DNA of 64,000 nucleotides, taken from positions 1 to 64,000 of the forward strand of contig JAFIFB010000045.1 of NCBI GenBank assembly GCA_020832285.1, given 5' to 3'. The number at the start of each line of letters is the position of its first letter. The first letter of the stretch is position 1. The notes below the pieces were generated by a model. It saw nothing but the letters and a program-made list of their open reading frames with translations, did not search any database and was not told where the DNA came from. Made by a program: the position numbers and the translations under genes. The DNA is from Balneolaceae bacterium. GTDB taxonomy: Bacteria; Bacteroidota; Rhodothermia; Balneolales; Balneolaceae. Shown here piece after piece: positions 55,533 through 63,432 of this stretch.

Positions 55533-56240
55533 TCAACCCCCAAGAAATTGCTCTCCCGGTTCCGGGATCACCACTTCGGTTTCGGAGTAATCTTCAGTAA
55601 ACTTTTTAAATTCTTCGGCTGTGCCTGTAAGTACCGGGAAGGTTCCGTAATGTATTGGCACTGCTACTTTGGCACCGATCATTTCACAGCACATTGCCGC
55701 TTCCTGCGGCCCCATTGTATAGTAATCACCAATCGGCACAGCAATAATATGCGGATCGTACATTTCTCCGTAAATTTCCAAATCAGTAAAGATATTGGTG
55801 TCTCCCAGGTGATAGAAACAGATATCTCCTTCAAAAGAAATCACCAGGCCGCCGGCCTCTCCGGCATACTCTCCTCCAAACGATGAGCTGTGATTGGCAC
55901 TGACCAGTGTTACAGAAAAATCATCAAAATGAATAGTGCCGCCTTTATTAAACTCCACAGCCTGATCTTCTTCTAGTCCGTTCTTCTTCAGCAGATGCGA
56001 AAGTTCCACCTGCGCAACAACTGTGCAGCCGGTTTCTTTGGCAATATTGAGTGTATCACCCACATGATCTTCGTGGCCGTGTGTGAGCAGGATGAAGTCT
56101 ACATCATCCGGAGTTTTGAATTCATCCGGAGTTTTGGGATTACCCGACAAAAAAGGATCAATGTAAATTACCTGTCCATTTGGTGATTCGAGGCGAAAGG
56201 CAGAATGGCCCAGCCACCATGCTTTAATGTTCGTTTTCAT
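55533..56240 (-). CDS. UPF0173-family metal-dependent hydrolase
   Basis: A 235-residue MBL-fold protein of the UPF0173 (YtkL-like) family, with WLGHSAFRLE, the zinc motif THGHEDH, ANHSSSFGG, HLGDTNIF and PIHYGTFP. Members are conserved hydrolases of unknown physiological substrate. The frame opens at 56264, but the ATG at 56240 (MKTNIKAWW) matches the family start. Confidence 0.87.
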   Translation of the reverse strand: MKTNIKAWWLGHSAFRLESPNGQVIYIDPFLSGNPKTPDEFKTPDDVDFILLTHGHEDHVGDTLNIAKETGCTVVAQVELSHLLKKNGLEEDQAVEFNKGGTIHFDDFSVTLVSANHSSSFGGEYAGEAGGLVISFEGDICFYHLGDTNIFTDLEIYGEMYDPHIIAVPIGDYYTMGPQEAAMCCEMIGAKVAVPIHYGTFPVLTGTAEEFKKFTEDYSETEVVIPEPGEQFLGG

Positions 56241-56476
56241 TCTTGATTCGGATTTTGTTAGCATTTACTTACAGGAAACTAACAAATAGTTTGATTTTAT
56301 CGTTGACAAAACTCTTATTGTTTGTGTAAATCAAATAAGGGCGGATGCACAATCCGGCAGGCTGTTTTTTACCGTGCAGGCTGCCAGCTTGAACATATAA
56401 ATTGACAATAGCATAAAAAAGAAGTATAAACAAATAGTTAGAAAACCTAAACTCTTCAATTCAAATTGAGAAACTT

Positions 56477-57154
56477 ATGTCAAACCGCATAAAAATTCAT
56501 CCTGACTCTCCCCACAAGAAAAAAATTTTTGAACTGACTGACGAATTGATTGATGGAGCCATCGGGCTGATTCCAACCGACAGCCAGTATGCTCTGGTTT
56601 GCGACTATAAAAACAAAAAAGGCATCGACCGGATCAGACAAATCCGCCAGCTGGGAAAAAAAGATCACCTTACTGTGATGTGTTACAGCCTCGAGCACAT
56701 TTCTATTTTTGCTAATCTCTCAGATACTAATTTTAAACTGATAAAGCGGCTTATTCCGGGCCCTTATACTTTTATCCTGCCGGCCACCCGCGAGGTTCCC
56801 CGCCTGCTCACTCATCCTAAAAAAAGAACGGTTGGCATTCGTGTGCCCGATTACCCTATCTGTCTGGATTTGATCCGTGAACTTGGCCACCCCATTATGG
56901 CGATTACCGCCAAATTGCCCGATGTAGAACATGGCCATCCTGAAGACGGTGACCGGGAATTATTTCTGAGCCGCTTCGATAATATTGTGGACGTTGTAGT
57001 AGATAACCAGGAACCACTCTCTGCAGTTGGCACTTCTATTATCGACTTGACCTCGGATCAACCCGAACTTCTCCGGGAAGGACTGGGGATGAAAAAACTG
57101 AATGAAGCTCTCGCACTCGAAGGATTAACTTTAAACCTGTCGATCGAAGCTTAA
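56477..57154 (+). CDS. YciO/YrdC/Sua5-family protein (threonylcarbamoyl-AMP synthase-like)
   Basis: A 225-residue protein of the YrdC fold, which in TsaC/Sua5 makes threonylcarbamoyl-AMP for the t6A tRNA modification. The family core is present: GLIPTDSQYALVCD, KKGIDRIRQIR, PGPYTFILPA, KRTVGIRVPDYP and GTSIIDLT. The sequence resembles YciO more than TsaC, so whether it is the essential t6A enzyme or the YciO paralogue is open. Starts 236 bp from the divergent UPF0173 gene. Confidence 0.82.
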   Translation: MSNRIKIHPDSPHKKKIFELTDELIDGAIGLIPTDSQYALVCDYKNKKGIDRIRQIRQLGKKDHLTVMCYSLEHISIFANLSDTNFKLIKRLIPGPYTFILPATREVPRLLTHPKKRTVGIRVPDYPICLDLIRELGHPIMAITAKLPDVEHGHPEDGDRELFLSRFDNIVDVVVDNQEPLSAVGTSIIDLTSDQPELLREGLGMKKLNEALALEGLTLNLSIEA

Positions 57155-57213
57155 ATCTTTTTCATTAAAGATGTGACCCTGTACTTCATTGTATCTTAAA
57201 ATTCTCAATGAGT

Positions 57214-58269
57214 TTAAGAGAAAAGTTCTTCAAAGTTCTTTTTATAATCCGGCCTGATGATACCTTTTTCTGTGACAATTGCTGTTATCAGCTCATTTGG
57301 TGTAACATCAAACGCCGGGTTATATACATTTACTTTTTTTGGGGCAGTTCTTTTATTGCCAATATGGGTCACTTCTTCCGGATCGCGTTCTTCAATTTCG
57401 ATGTCGCTGCCCGTGTCCAGTTTCATATCGATAGTTGAATAAGGCGCTGCCACGTAAAACGGAATATTGTGAGCCTTTGCCAGAACAGCCAGGCCGTAAG
57501 TACCAATTTTATTAGCCGTATCTCCGTTTTTCGTGATGCGATCGGCGCCGGTAATTACAAAATCTACCTTCCCATTCTGCATGAGAAAAGCAGCTGCTGA
57601 ATCGATATTCAGGGTAAACGGCACCCCTGCTTTTTCTAGCTCCCAGGTTGTAAGCCTGGCACCCTGCAAGAGCGGACGGGTTTCATCCACCCAAACCATC
57701 TTCACCTTTTTTTTCTTATGTGCGTGCAAAATAACAGAAAAGGCCGTTCCGAATTCTCCTGTTGCGAGTCCGCCCGTGTTGCAATGCGTCAGAATATTTG
57801 CATTATCAGGAACCAGTTCAACCCCATTCTCCCCGATAGATTTACAAAGCCGCCGGTCTTCCTCGTGAATCGTTCTTGCTGTTTTTAGTGCGACCTCTTT
57901 CAGCTCCGGGATAGTTTTTTCTTTATGTACATAAATTGTATTCAGAATTCTCTGTAATGCCCAGGAGAGATTTACAGCTGTTGGCCTTGAAGAGTCCAGA
58001 TAATCCGCTACTCGATTGCATTCGCTGTAGAACATCTTAAATGCCGATTCGGGCAGGTCACGAATTCCCAGATATAATCCATAAGCACCTGCAATCCCTA
58101 TAGCCGGGGCACCACGTACCCTCAGCATTTTTATCGCTTCCCACACCTGTCCGGCTGAAGTAAGTGTAATATAAACTTCTCTATCCGGTAAAAATGTCTG
58201 ATCGATAATTTGAATTTGCCCGTTATCCCATTTTACCGATTGAAAAGAACTATTTTCCTCTGCCATCAC
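57214..58269 (-). CDS. mtnA: S-methyl-5-thioribose-1-phosphate isomerase
   Basis: A 351-residue eIF-2B-fold isomerase of the methionine salvage pathway that converts methylthioribose-1-P to methylthioribulose-1-P. Conserved blocks: RGAPAIGIAGAYG, HCNTGGLATGEFGTA, DETRPLLQGARL, TGADRITKNGDTANKIGTY and FYVAAPYSTID. The catalytic Cys (in THCNTGG) and Asp (in TGADRI) are present. No other salvage gene lies nearby. Two adjacent ATGs make the exact start ambiguous. Confidence 0.93.
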   Translation of the reverse strand: MMAEENSSFQSVKWDNGQIQIIDQTFLPDREVYITLTSAGQVWEAIKMLRVRGAPAIGIAGAYGLYLGIRDLPESAFKMFYSECNRVADYLDSSRPTAVNLSWALQRILNTIYVHKEKTIPELKEVALKTARTIHEEDRRLCKSIGENGVELVPDNANILTHCNTGGLATGEFGTAFSVILHAHKKKKVKMVWVDETRPLLQGARLTTWELEKAGVPFTLNIDSAAAFLMQNGKVDFVITGADRITKNGDTANKIGTYGLAVLAKAHNIPFYVAAPYSTIDMKLDTGSDIEIEERDPEEVTHIGNKRTAPKKVNVYNPAFDVTPNELITAIVTEKGIIRPDYKKNFEELFS

Positions 58270-58519
58270 ATTCCCTTTAAAAATAAAATCTGAACATTAA
58301 CACTCGTATACATAAACGTACGGAATCTGAATCTGTTCCGTAAGGTTTTTCCCGATACAATTTTAAGGCCTGCACCTAACCGGTGCTCAGGTTTAATCTC
58401 TGTTCAGGCAAGCGCTTTAATAGATATTATGGGAGTGCATTAAACAAACAGAAAGTTTGTAAACTGACAAAACAGAAACTTTCAGGAACCACCACCTTAA
58501 CAATGATGAGGTAACTATC

Positions 58520-58726
58520 ATGATTTTAAAGAAAAATGTAGGAAACATCGATTCAATTATTCGCGTTGTATTAGGAACACTTATTGTGGCCATCGGCCTC
58601 TATTATAACAGCTATTGGGGCTTTATAGGACTCATTCCCGTAATTTCGGGGGCCATCTCCTTCTGCCCGGTTTACAGACTACTTGGAACTTCTACAATGA
58701 ATCCCAACCTCGAAAGAGAGAATTAG
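58520..58726 (+). CDS. DUF2892 small membrane protein (YgaP-TM-like)
   Basis: A 68-residue protein with the DUF2892 layout: KKNVGNIDSIIRVVLG, then two short hydrophobic helices, and FCPVYRLLG with one Cys. The family resembles the membrane part of the rhodanese YgaP. Function unknown. A strong terminator lies about 90 bp downstream. Confidence 0.85.
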   Translation: MILKKNVGNIDSIIRVVLGTLIVAIGLYYNSYWGFIGLIPVISGAISFCPVYRLLGTSTMNPNLEREN

Positions 58727-58813
58727 CATAATATCAAAAAAAGAGAGTTAAAATTCCTGTTCAGGAGAGTTAACGAATACCATTTGATTGCTTAACATCA
58801 CCATTTATTGATA

Positions 58814-58846
58814 AAGGGAATCGGCTGACTACCGGTTCCCTTTTTT
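58814..58846 (+). terminator. Rho-independent terminator after the DUF2892 gene
   Basis: AAGGGAATCGG (58814-58824) pairs with CCGGTTCCCTT (58832-58842, one G-T wobble) around a seven-base loop, followed by a T-run. The rest of the 58727-59062 gap shows no gene; it should hold the promoter of the oxidoreductase gene. Confidence 0.88.
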
Positions 58847-59062
58847 CATTCACTCTGGCTGAATTATTCTGTTCTTGCAAGACCTACACTTTTAAAATGA
58901 GCCTTTGCTGATAACAATATAAATTTTCAATATTCTCTTCCATTTATTTACTGCCAACATATCTTTTGTTCGGATCAAAAAAATTGTCACCTGTGATAAT
59001 TTATTTGTAAGGCTTATGTAATTTGCTATACTTGAATTTCATTTTCACCAGGGATTACAGCT

Positions 59063-60781
59063 ATGAATATAAATGGAAAGGCCATAATAAACAGAACCTT
59101 TGATGCCATTGTCATTGGTTCAGGAATCAGCGGGGGGTGGGCAGCTAAAGAGCTATGCGAACGCGGATTAAAAACAGTTGTTCTCGAACGGGGAAGGCCG
59201 GTAAAACACCGTGATGATTACCCTACTGCTACCAAAGAACCCTGGGAGTTCGATACGCGCCAGCAACTTCCGCAGGAGGAACTGGAACGAAATCCGATTG
59301 TGGCCCGGTGTTATGCGTATGACGATTCCACCAAACATTTCTTCGTAAAAGATGAAGAACATCCTTACATCCAGGAGAAACCCTTCGATTGGATTCGCGG
59401 GTATCAGGAAGGCGGGAAATCTCTCATCTGGGCACGGCAAGGCCAGCGATGGAGCCGGTATGATTTTGAAGGCCCCGCACGCGACGGATACGGTATAGAG
59501 TGGCCCATTACCTACGATGAACTGGCACCATGGTACAGTCATGTGGAACATTTTGTGGGATGGAGCGGCAATAAAGACGGACTCGAACACCTCCCCGATG
59601 GTGAATTCCTGCCTCCGTTCGATTTTACCTGCGTTGAAGAGCATATAAAAGAAAAGGTGGAAGAAACCTGGGCAGACCGTCATGTTCTTCACGGCCGCTG
59701 TGCACATCTGACCGAACTCCGACAGATTCACCTTCAGCAAAACCGGGGTCAGTGTCTGGCCCGGAATTTATGCTATCGCGGCTGCCCATACGGTGCTTAT
59801 TTCAGTTCCAATTCTGCAACACTCCCTTGGGCCGAAGCGACGGGTAATCTTACCAAACGAACCCACGCTGTGGCCGAATCGATTATTTATGATGACGAAA
59901 CCGGTAAAGCTTCCGGTGTGCGTGTGGTTGATGCCAATACTAAAGAAGTTTCAGAATATTACGCCCGCATCATTTTCGTGAACGCTGCTTGTCTGAATTC
60001 CAACCTGATTTTACTCAACAGTAAATCAAGCCGGTTTCCAAATGGACTTGGTAACGATAATGGACTGCTGGGCCGGTACATCGCCTTTCACAACTATCGC
60101 GGGTCACTAAACGCTACGATTGATGGCTTTGAAGACCGCTACTACTACGGACGGCGCCCAACCCAGGCTATCATGCCATCCTACCGTAATGTCTACGGGC
60201 AAGACAGTGATATTGATTTTCAGGGTAAATACCTGATCGCCTTTAGTGCGGCAAGAGCCAACTGGCGCCGCGGTGTTCGGTCAGAGCAGATCGGTGAAGG
60301 GCTAAAGGATGAGATGACAACTCCTGGCGGCTGGCAAATTTACATGATGATGCAGGGTGAAACCGTACCGATTTATGAAAATCACGTTCGGCTCAGTGAA
60401 AACGAAACTGATCCCTGGGGAATACCGCAGCTTATCACTTCGGTCGATTACACCGAAAATGATGAAGGTATGATCCGGGACTTTCTGGATGAAGGTGCAG
60501 AAATGCTGGAAACCTCCGGATGCAAAAATATTACACAAACCGATGACCAGCGGGCACCCGGTCTGGATATTCACGAAATTGGCGGGGCAAGAATGGGTAA
60601 AGATCCTGACAACTCGATTTTGAACAAATGGAACCAGGTCCACTCCTGCAAAAATGTATTTGTGACCGACGGTGCCTGCATGAGTTCTGTGGCGATTCAG
60701 AATCCGTCACTCACCTATATGGCACTAACGGCCCGTGCTGCCAACCACGCTGCTGATGAAATGGATAAGGGAAATTTGTAG
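59063..60781 (+). CDS. GMC-family FAD-dependent oxidoreductase
   Basis: A 572-residue flavoprotein of the glucose-methanol-choline family. The N-terminal FAD-binding motif VIGSGISGGWAA (residues about 17-28) and the C-terminal GMC_oxred_C block (HEIGGARMGKDP, then VTDGACMSSVAIQNPSLT) are clear. The sequence resembles the gluconate 2-dehydrogenase large-subunit group, which oxidises sugars or polyols, but no partner subunit is adjacent. No signal peptide seen. The substrate is not decidable. The gene ends in a REP hairpin region. Confidence 0.88.
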   Translation: MNINGKAIINRTFDAIVIGSGISGGWAAKELCERGLKTVVLERGRPVKHRDDYPTATKEPWEFDTRQQLPQEELERNPIVARCYAYDDSTKHFFVKDEEHPYIQEKPFDWIRGYQEGGKSLIWARQGQRWSRYDFEGPARDGYGIEWPITYDELAPWYSHVEHFVGWSGNKDGLEHLPDGEFLPPFDFTCVEEHIKEKVEETWADRHVLHGRCAHLTELRQIHLQQNRGQCLARNLCYRGCPYGAYFSSNSATLPWAEATGNLTKRTHAVAESIIYDDETGKASGVRVVDANTKEVSEYYARIIFVNAACLNSNLILLNSKSSRFPNGLGNDNGLLGRYIAFHNYRGSLNATIDGFEDRYYYGRRPTQAIMPSYRNVYGQDSDIDFQGKYLIAFSAARANWRRGVRSEQIGEGLKDEMTTPGGWQIYMMMQGETVPIYENHVRLSENETDPWGIPQLITSVDYTENDEGMIRDFLDEGAEMLETSGCKNITQTDDQRAPGLDIHEIGGARMGKDPDNSILNKWNQVHSCKNVFVTDGACMSSVAIQNPSLTYMALTARAANHAADEMDKGNL

Positions 60782-60796
60782 CAGGTATTGCGATTG

Positions 60797-60849
60797 TGCA
60801 AGATAGCAGCGCACGAGCGAGACACTCGCACTATCTTGCATTTTTTTTT
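60797..60849 (+). repeat. REP hairpin A, left copy (also a terminator-like structure)
   Basis: TGCAAGATAG (60797-60806) pairs exactly with CTATCTTGCA (60831-60840), enclosing an inner stem GCGAG-ACA-CTCGC (60817-60829), and is followed by nine T. It shares CACGAGCGAGAC.CTCGC.CTATCTT with the copy at 61621-61650. It lies 15 bp after the GMC stop and would terminate that transcript. Confidence 0.85.
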
Positions 60850-60865
60850 GATGACACAATATGAT

Positions 60866-60888
60866 GGCGCAAGCGTCCCGCTTGTGCC
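60866..60888. repeat. REP hairpin B, left copy
   Basis: GGCGCAAGCG (60866-60875) pairs with CGCTTGTGCC (60879-60888), nine of ten positions plus one G-T wobble, around TCC. A related but degenerate copy lies at 61659-61678, in the same order relative to hairpin A. Confidence 0.75.
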
Positions 60889-60933
60889 CCCACTTGTGCC
60901 TCAGATCACTCATGTGTCGGCTCAGGACATAAA

Positions 60934-61485
60934 TCATACTATAACTTCAACATCAATCATCCCTTTTCCTTCTGCATAATTGGATGCGCTACTATAGATA
61001 TAATGATGTGGTTCAAAAACAAATCCTGCCTTAACAGGATTTTGGTGGATGTAATTCAGCTTTTCTTTAAAAAATTTCTGGCTGAACAACTCGATTGGAT
61101 GATAGTTGCGCTTCCAAAGCTGAAAACCTTTATTTGATTTGCGCTTTATTCCTTCATAATGAAAAAGTTTAAGCATCCACTTTCTTCTGCTTTCAGATGA
61201 GCTTAACTCTATCTCTTTTCTCAATTTCTTTGAAGTGTATCCGCGAAAATCCCTGATAATATTTTCGAGCTTTTTCCCACTTTCTGAAGCGGCAATCATG
61301 TGTATATGATTCGTCATGATACAATAAGCATAAATGATTAAGCCTTTATTTTTCTGACAGTATTTTAAGCTTTCTGTGACAATATTTCTATACTCAGGCC
61401 TCGTAAATAAATCTACCCAGTGAACAATTGTGAATGTCATAAAATAAGGGGCTTCTGCACTGTAAATTTTGTATTTCTCACTCAT
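60934..61485 (-). CDS. REP-associated tyrosine transposase (RAYT, Y1_Tnp)
   Basis: A 183-residue Y1-type single-strand DNA transposase. The catalytic HUH motif is H60-I-H62 in MTNHIHMI, with the presumed nucleophile Y83 in FRGYTSKKL. The C-terminal NYIHQNPVKAGFV and YSSASNYAEG blocks are family hallmarks. RAYTs are single-copy relatives of IS200/IS605 transposases that spread REP hairpins. The frame opens at 61515; the ATG at 61485 (MSEKYKIYSA) fits homologues better. REP hairpins flank it on both sides in direct orientation. Confidence 0.9.
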   Translation of the reverse strand: MSEKYKIYSAEAPYFMTFTIVHWVDLFTRPEYRNIVTESLKYCQKNKGLIIYAYCIMTNHIHMIAASESGKKLENIIRDFRGYTSKKLRKEIELSSSESRRKWMLKLFHYEGIKRKSNKGFQLWKRNYHPIELFSQKFFKEKLNYIHQNPVKAGFVFEPHHYIYSSASNYAEGKGMIDVEVIV

Positions 61486-61620
61486 TCCGGCAATCAATTT
61501 TAGATTATATCTCAACCTTATGAACCGAAAAAATGTGATTCCTTACAGTTTAATTTGTTGACACACTTTTTTTTAAACAGTCTGGGCTATGGTGGAGCAT
61601 GATTTGGAGCAGCAACAGCG

Positions 61621-61645
61621 TAGCACGAGCGAGACGCTCGCGCTA
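61621..61645. repeat. REP hairpin A, right copy
   Basis: TAGCACGAGCG (61621-61631) pairs with CGCTCGCGCTA (61635-61645), ten of eleven positions, around AGA, then a T-rich run. It is in direct orientation with the copy at 60797-60849. Confidence 0.85.
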
Positions 61646-61652
61646 TCTTTTT

Positions 61653-62945
61653 TTATGATGGCGTCTCCCGTTTGTGCCTTGTGCCCCAGATCCACATCAC
61701 ATTCCTTGCCACTTGCCCGAATTTACAGCTTGCACACTCTCCTCTCAAAACTTCAAAATCAACTGGTAAGCTCCCGAAATTCCGAAATTCCGAAATCACA
61801 GCCTCGTCAAGCTGAAGTTCATCTGCAAAGCCCAGGATCAACTCTTTTTTATAGTTTTTGAGCTGCCCGTTGGTGCCTGTTATGATTTCTGTAATGATAC
61901 GATTGCTTAATATAAAGCTGGCCATTTCACTGCCGTGACTCTCCTCAATTCGTTTTTTTATCGGCTGAAAAAACTCTTTTTTCATCTGGCTTATCTTCCT
62001 TTTTTCCGCCATCATTTTGCGATATTCCTCTTCACTCAGTGGCTTGTTTGCCGGTTCATCCTGTGAAAATCCCTGTTGTTTTGCTTCATCCAGTGCTTCA
62101 TCAAGCAGCTTTTTCAGTTCTTTTTCATAGTTCTCTGTTTTTGCTTTTTTGAAAATGCCTTTGGTTTCCTGCCAGTCAGAAACTGAAACCGGGTTTTTGG
62201 CGATATTCATAAGCACATTTTTACCCGCTATCTGAAAATCGGGCTTGTTAAACTTGCGGGCCAGATCGTGGCGCCAGTACACAAGTTTTTTGTAAATGTA
62301 CCACTCCACCTCATTCAGTCCTTTTTTGTCTTTCTCTTTCAGAATATGATTGTTGCTTACCCTGCTGTAGTCGAGCAGATCATACTCTCTGTTTTCTTCA
62401 GCAATCCATTTTTTCACACCGTTACTGCCTGCTTGTTTCATAAGAACTTTCTTCAAGTCCAGCAAGTGCAGTACGTCATTTGCTGCATACTGCTTCTGTT
62501 TATTCGTGAGCGGGCGCTTATACCAATTACTCTGTTGTGAGGACGATCCGGTATCAACCCCCAAAACTTCTTCGAGCAGATTTGAAAGTGACAAAGCCGG
62601 ATAATTCAGCAAGCGGGAGGCAGTATCGAGATCATACAGGTTTTTTGGAAAGCATCCGAGGGAGTGCAGCAGCCGAAGATCTTCATCAAACGAAAAACAG
62701 ACTTTTTGAATCGATGTATCTTCCAGCAACGAAAAAAGCTGCTCAATATCGACCTTACGGCTAAGCGGGTCTATCAGGTAGCAGTCATTTCCGTCAAAAA
62801 TTTGAACGAGACAGAGATTAAACCCAAAGCGGTAAAAATTTTTATCAAACTCAAGATCAATGGCCAGTTCATTGCAGGAGCCAAGTTGAGAAATGCAGGT
62901 TTTGAGGTCTTCAGTGGTTTTGATCAGATGAATCGGTTCAGACAT
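61653..62945 (-). CDS. rnd: Ribonuclease D-like 3'-5' exonuclease
   Basis: A 430-residue DEDDy exonuclease that trims tRNA and other stable RNA 3' ends. Exo I is IDLEFDKNFYRFG, Exo II includes YDLDTASRLL, and Exo III is YAANDVLHLLDL (Tyr-Asp). An HRDC-like helical part follows (about 205-290), then a charged linker and a second helical domain (about 300-410). The last 13 or so codons (IWGTRHKRETPS) and the stop codon lie in the REP B sequence flanking the RAYT gene, so the native C-terminus was probably altered by insertion. Confidence 0.87.
   Translation of the reverse strand: MSEPIHLIKTTEDLKTCISQLGSCNELAIDLEFDKNFYRFGFNLCLVQIFDGNDCYLIDPLSRKVDIEQLFSLLEDTSIQKVCFSFDEDLRLLHSLGCFPKNLYDLDTASRLLNYPALSLSNLLEEVLGVDTGSSSQQSNWYKRPLTNKQKQYAANDVLHLLDLKKVLMKQAGSNGVKKWIAEENREYDLLDYSRVSNNHILKEKDKKGLNEVEWYIYKKLVYWRHDLARKFNKPDFQIAGKNVLMNIAKNPVSVSDWQETKGIFKKAKTENYEKELKKLLDEALDEAKQQGFSQDEPANKPLSEEEYRKMMAEKRKISQMKKEFFQPIKKRIEESHGSEMASFILSNRIITEIITGTNGQLKNYKKELILGFADELQLDEAVISEFRNFGSLPVDFEVLRGECASCKFGQVARNVMWIWGTRHKRETPS
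61659..61678. repeat. REP hairpin B, right copy (degenerate, overlaps the rnd 3' end)
   Basis: GGCGTCTCCCGTTTGTGCC is a degenerate version of the 60866-60888 hairpin (the loop-side bases GTCCCG are partly kept). It follows hairpin A by the same T-run and ATGATGGCG spacer. It is read through in frame by rnd. Confidence 0.6.
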
Positions 62946-63432
62946 ACATATTTACTATGAATAAAAATAAGCCACGTTTTAACAATCGATAATCGTGTTT
63001 CTCTTTTTGCTTAACAAGTGTAAGAATTGTCTATTCGGCAACCAAATCATTTTCCTGATTTCTCTACCCCACATCTTAATATTTGGAATTTTATCGGCCA
63101 CCCTCTGTTTGTTCGTGATTTTTCACTTTACACTGAAAAAGTGAAATGTTTGAGTCGAGTAAATATACTGGTTAAGGAGTTACTTTATCGGTTGGACATT
63201 TTTCTGTTTTTCTGTTTAAAACGGAACATCCTCTTTACCGCAGTCAATCTCTTGGATGCCTTCCGAAGTGAGGCCGATAAAATTGGTTTCTAAATCAAAA
63301 AATGAACCAACTTCTTAATGATAAGATTTAATAAATTATTGAAAATTATAGATGTAGCACTACAAATCGTTCTTTACGAGCCATTGAGATCGAAATTTAA
63401 GAATTTTCGGATATGAGTTAAATACTAACTTC
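62946..63432. other. 487-bp gap between rnd and the GH31 gene
   Basis: AT-rich. One perfect 9-bp dyad, TTTCACTTT (63121-63129) with AAAGTGAAA (63138-63146). An 88-codon plus-strand frame at 63027-63293 has no domain and uneven codon use; I do not call it. The rnd promoter should lie near 62950-63010. No terminator for GH31 was found. Confidence 0.5.

Noticed and set aside
63119-63148. TTTCACTTT/AAAGTGAAA dyad as the GH31 terminator
   Set aside because: It lies about 290 bp beyond the GH31 stop and no T-run follows it on the minus strand.
63027-63293. 88-codon frame between rnd and the GH31 gene
   Set aside because: Hydrophobic patches but no family match, no Shine-Dalgarno sequence and no conserved-looking pattern; more likely chance or a decayed remnant.
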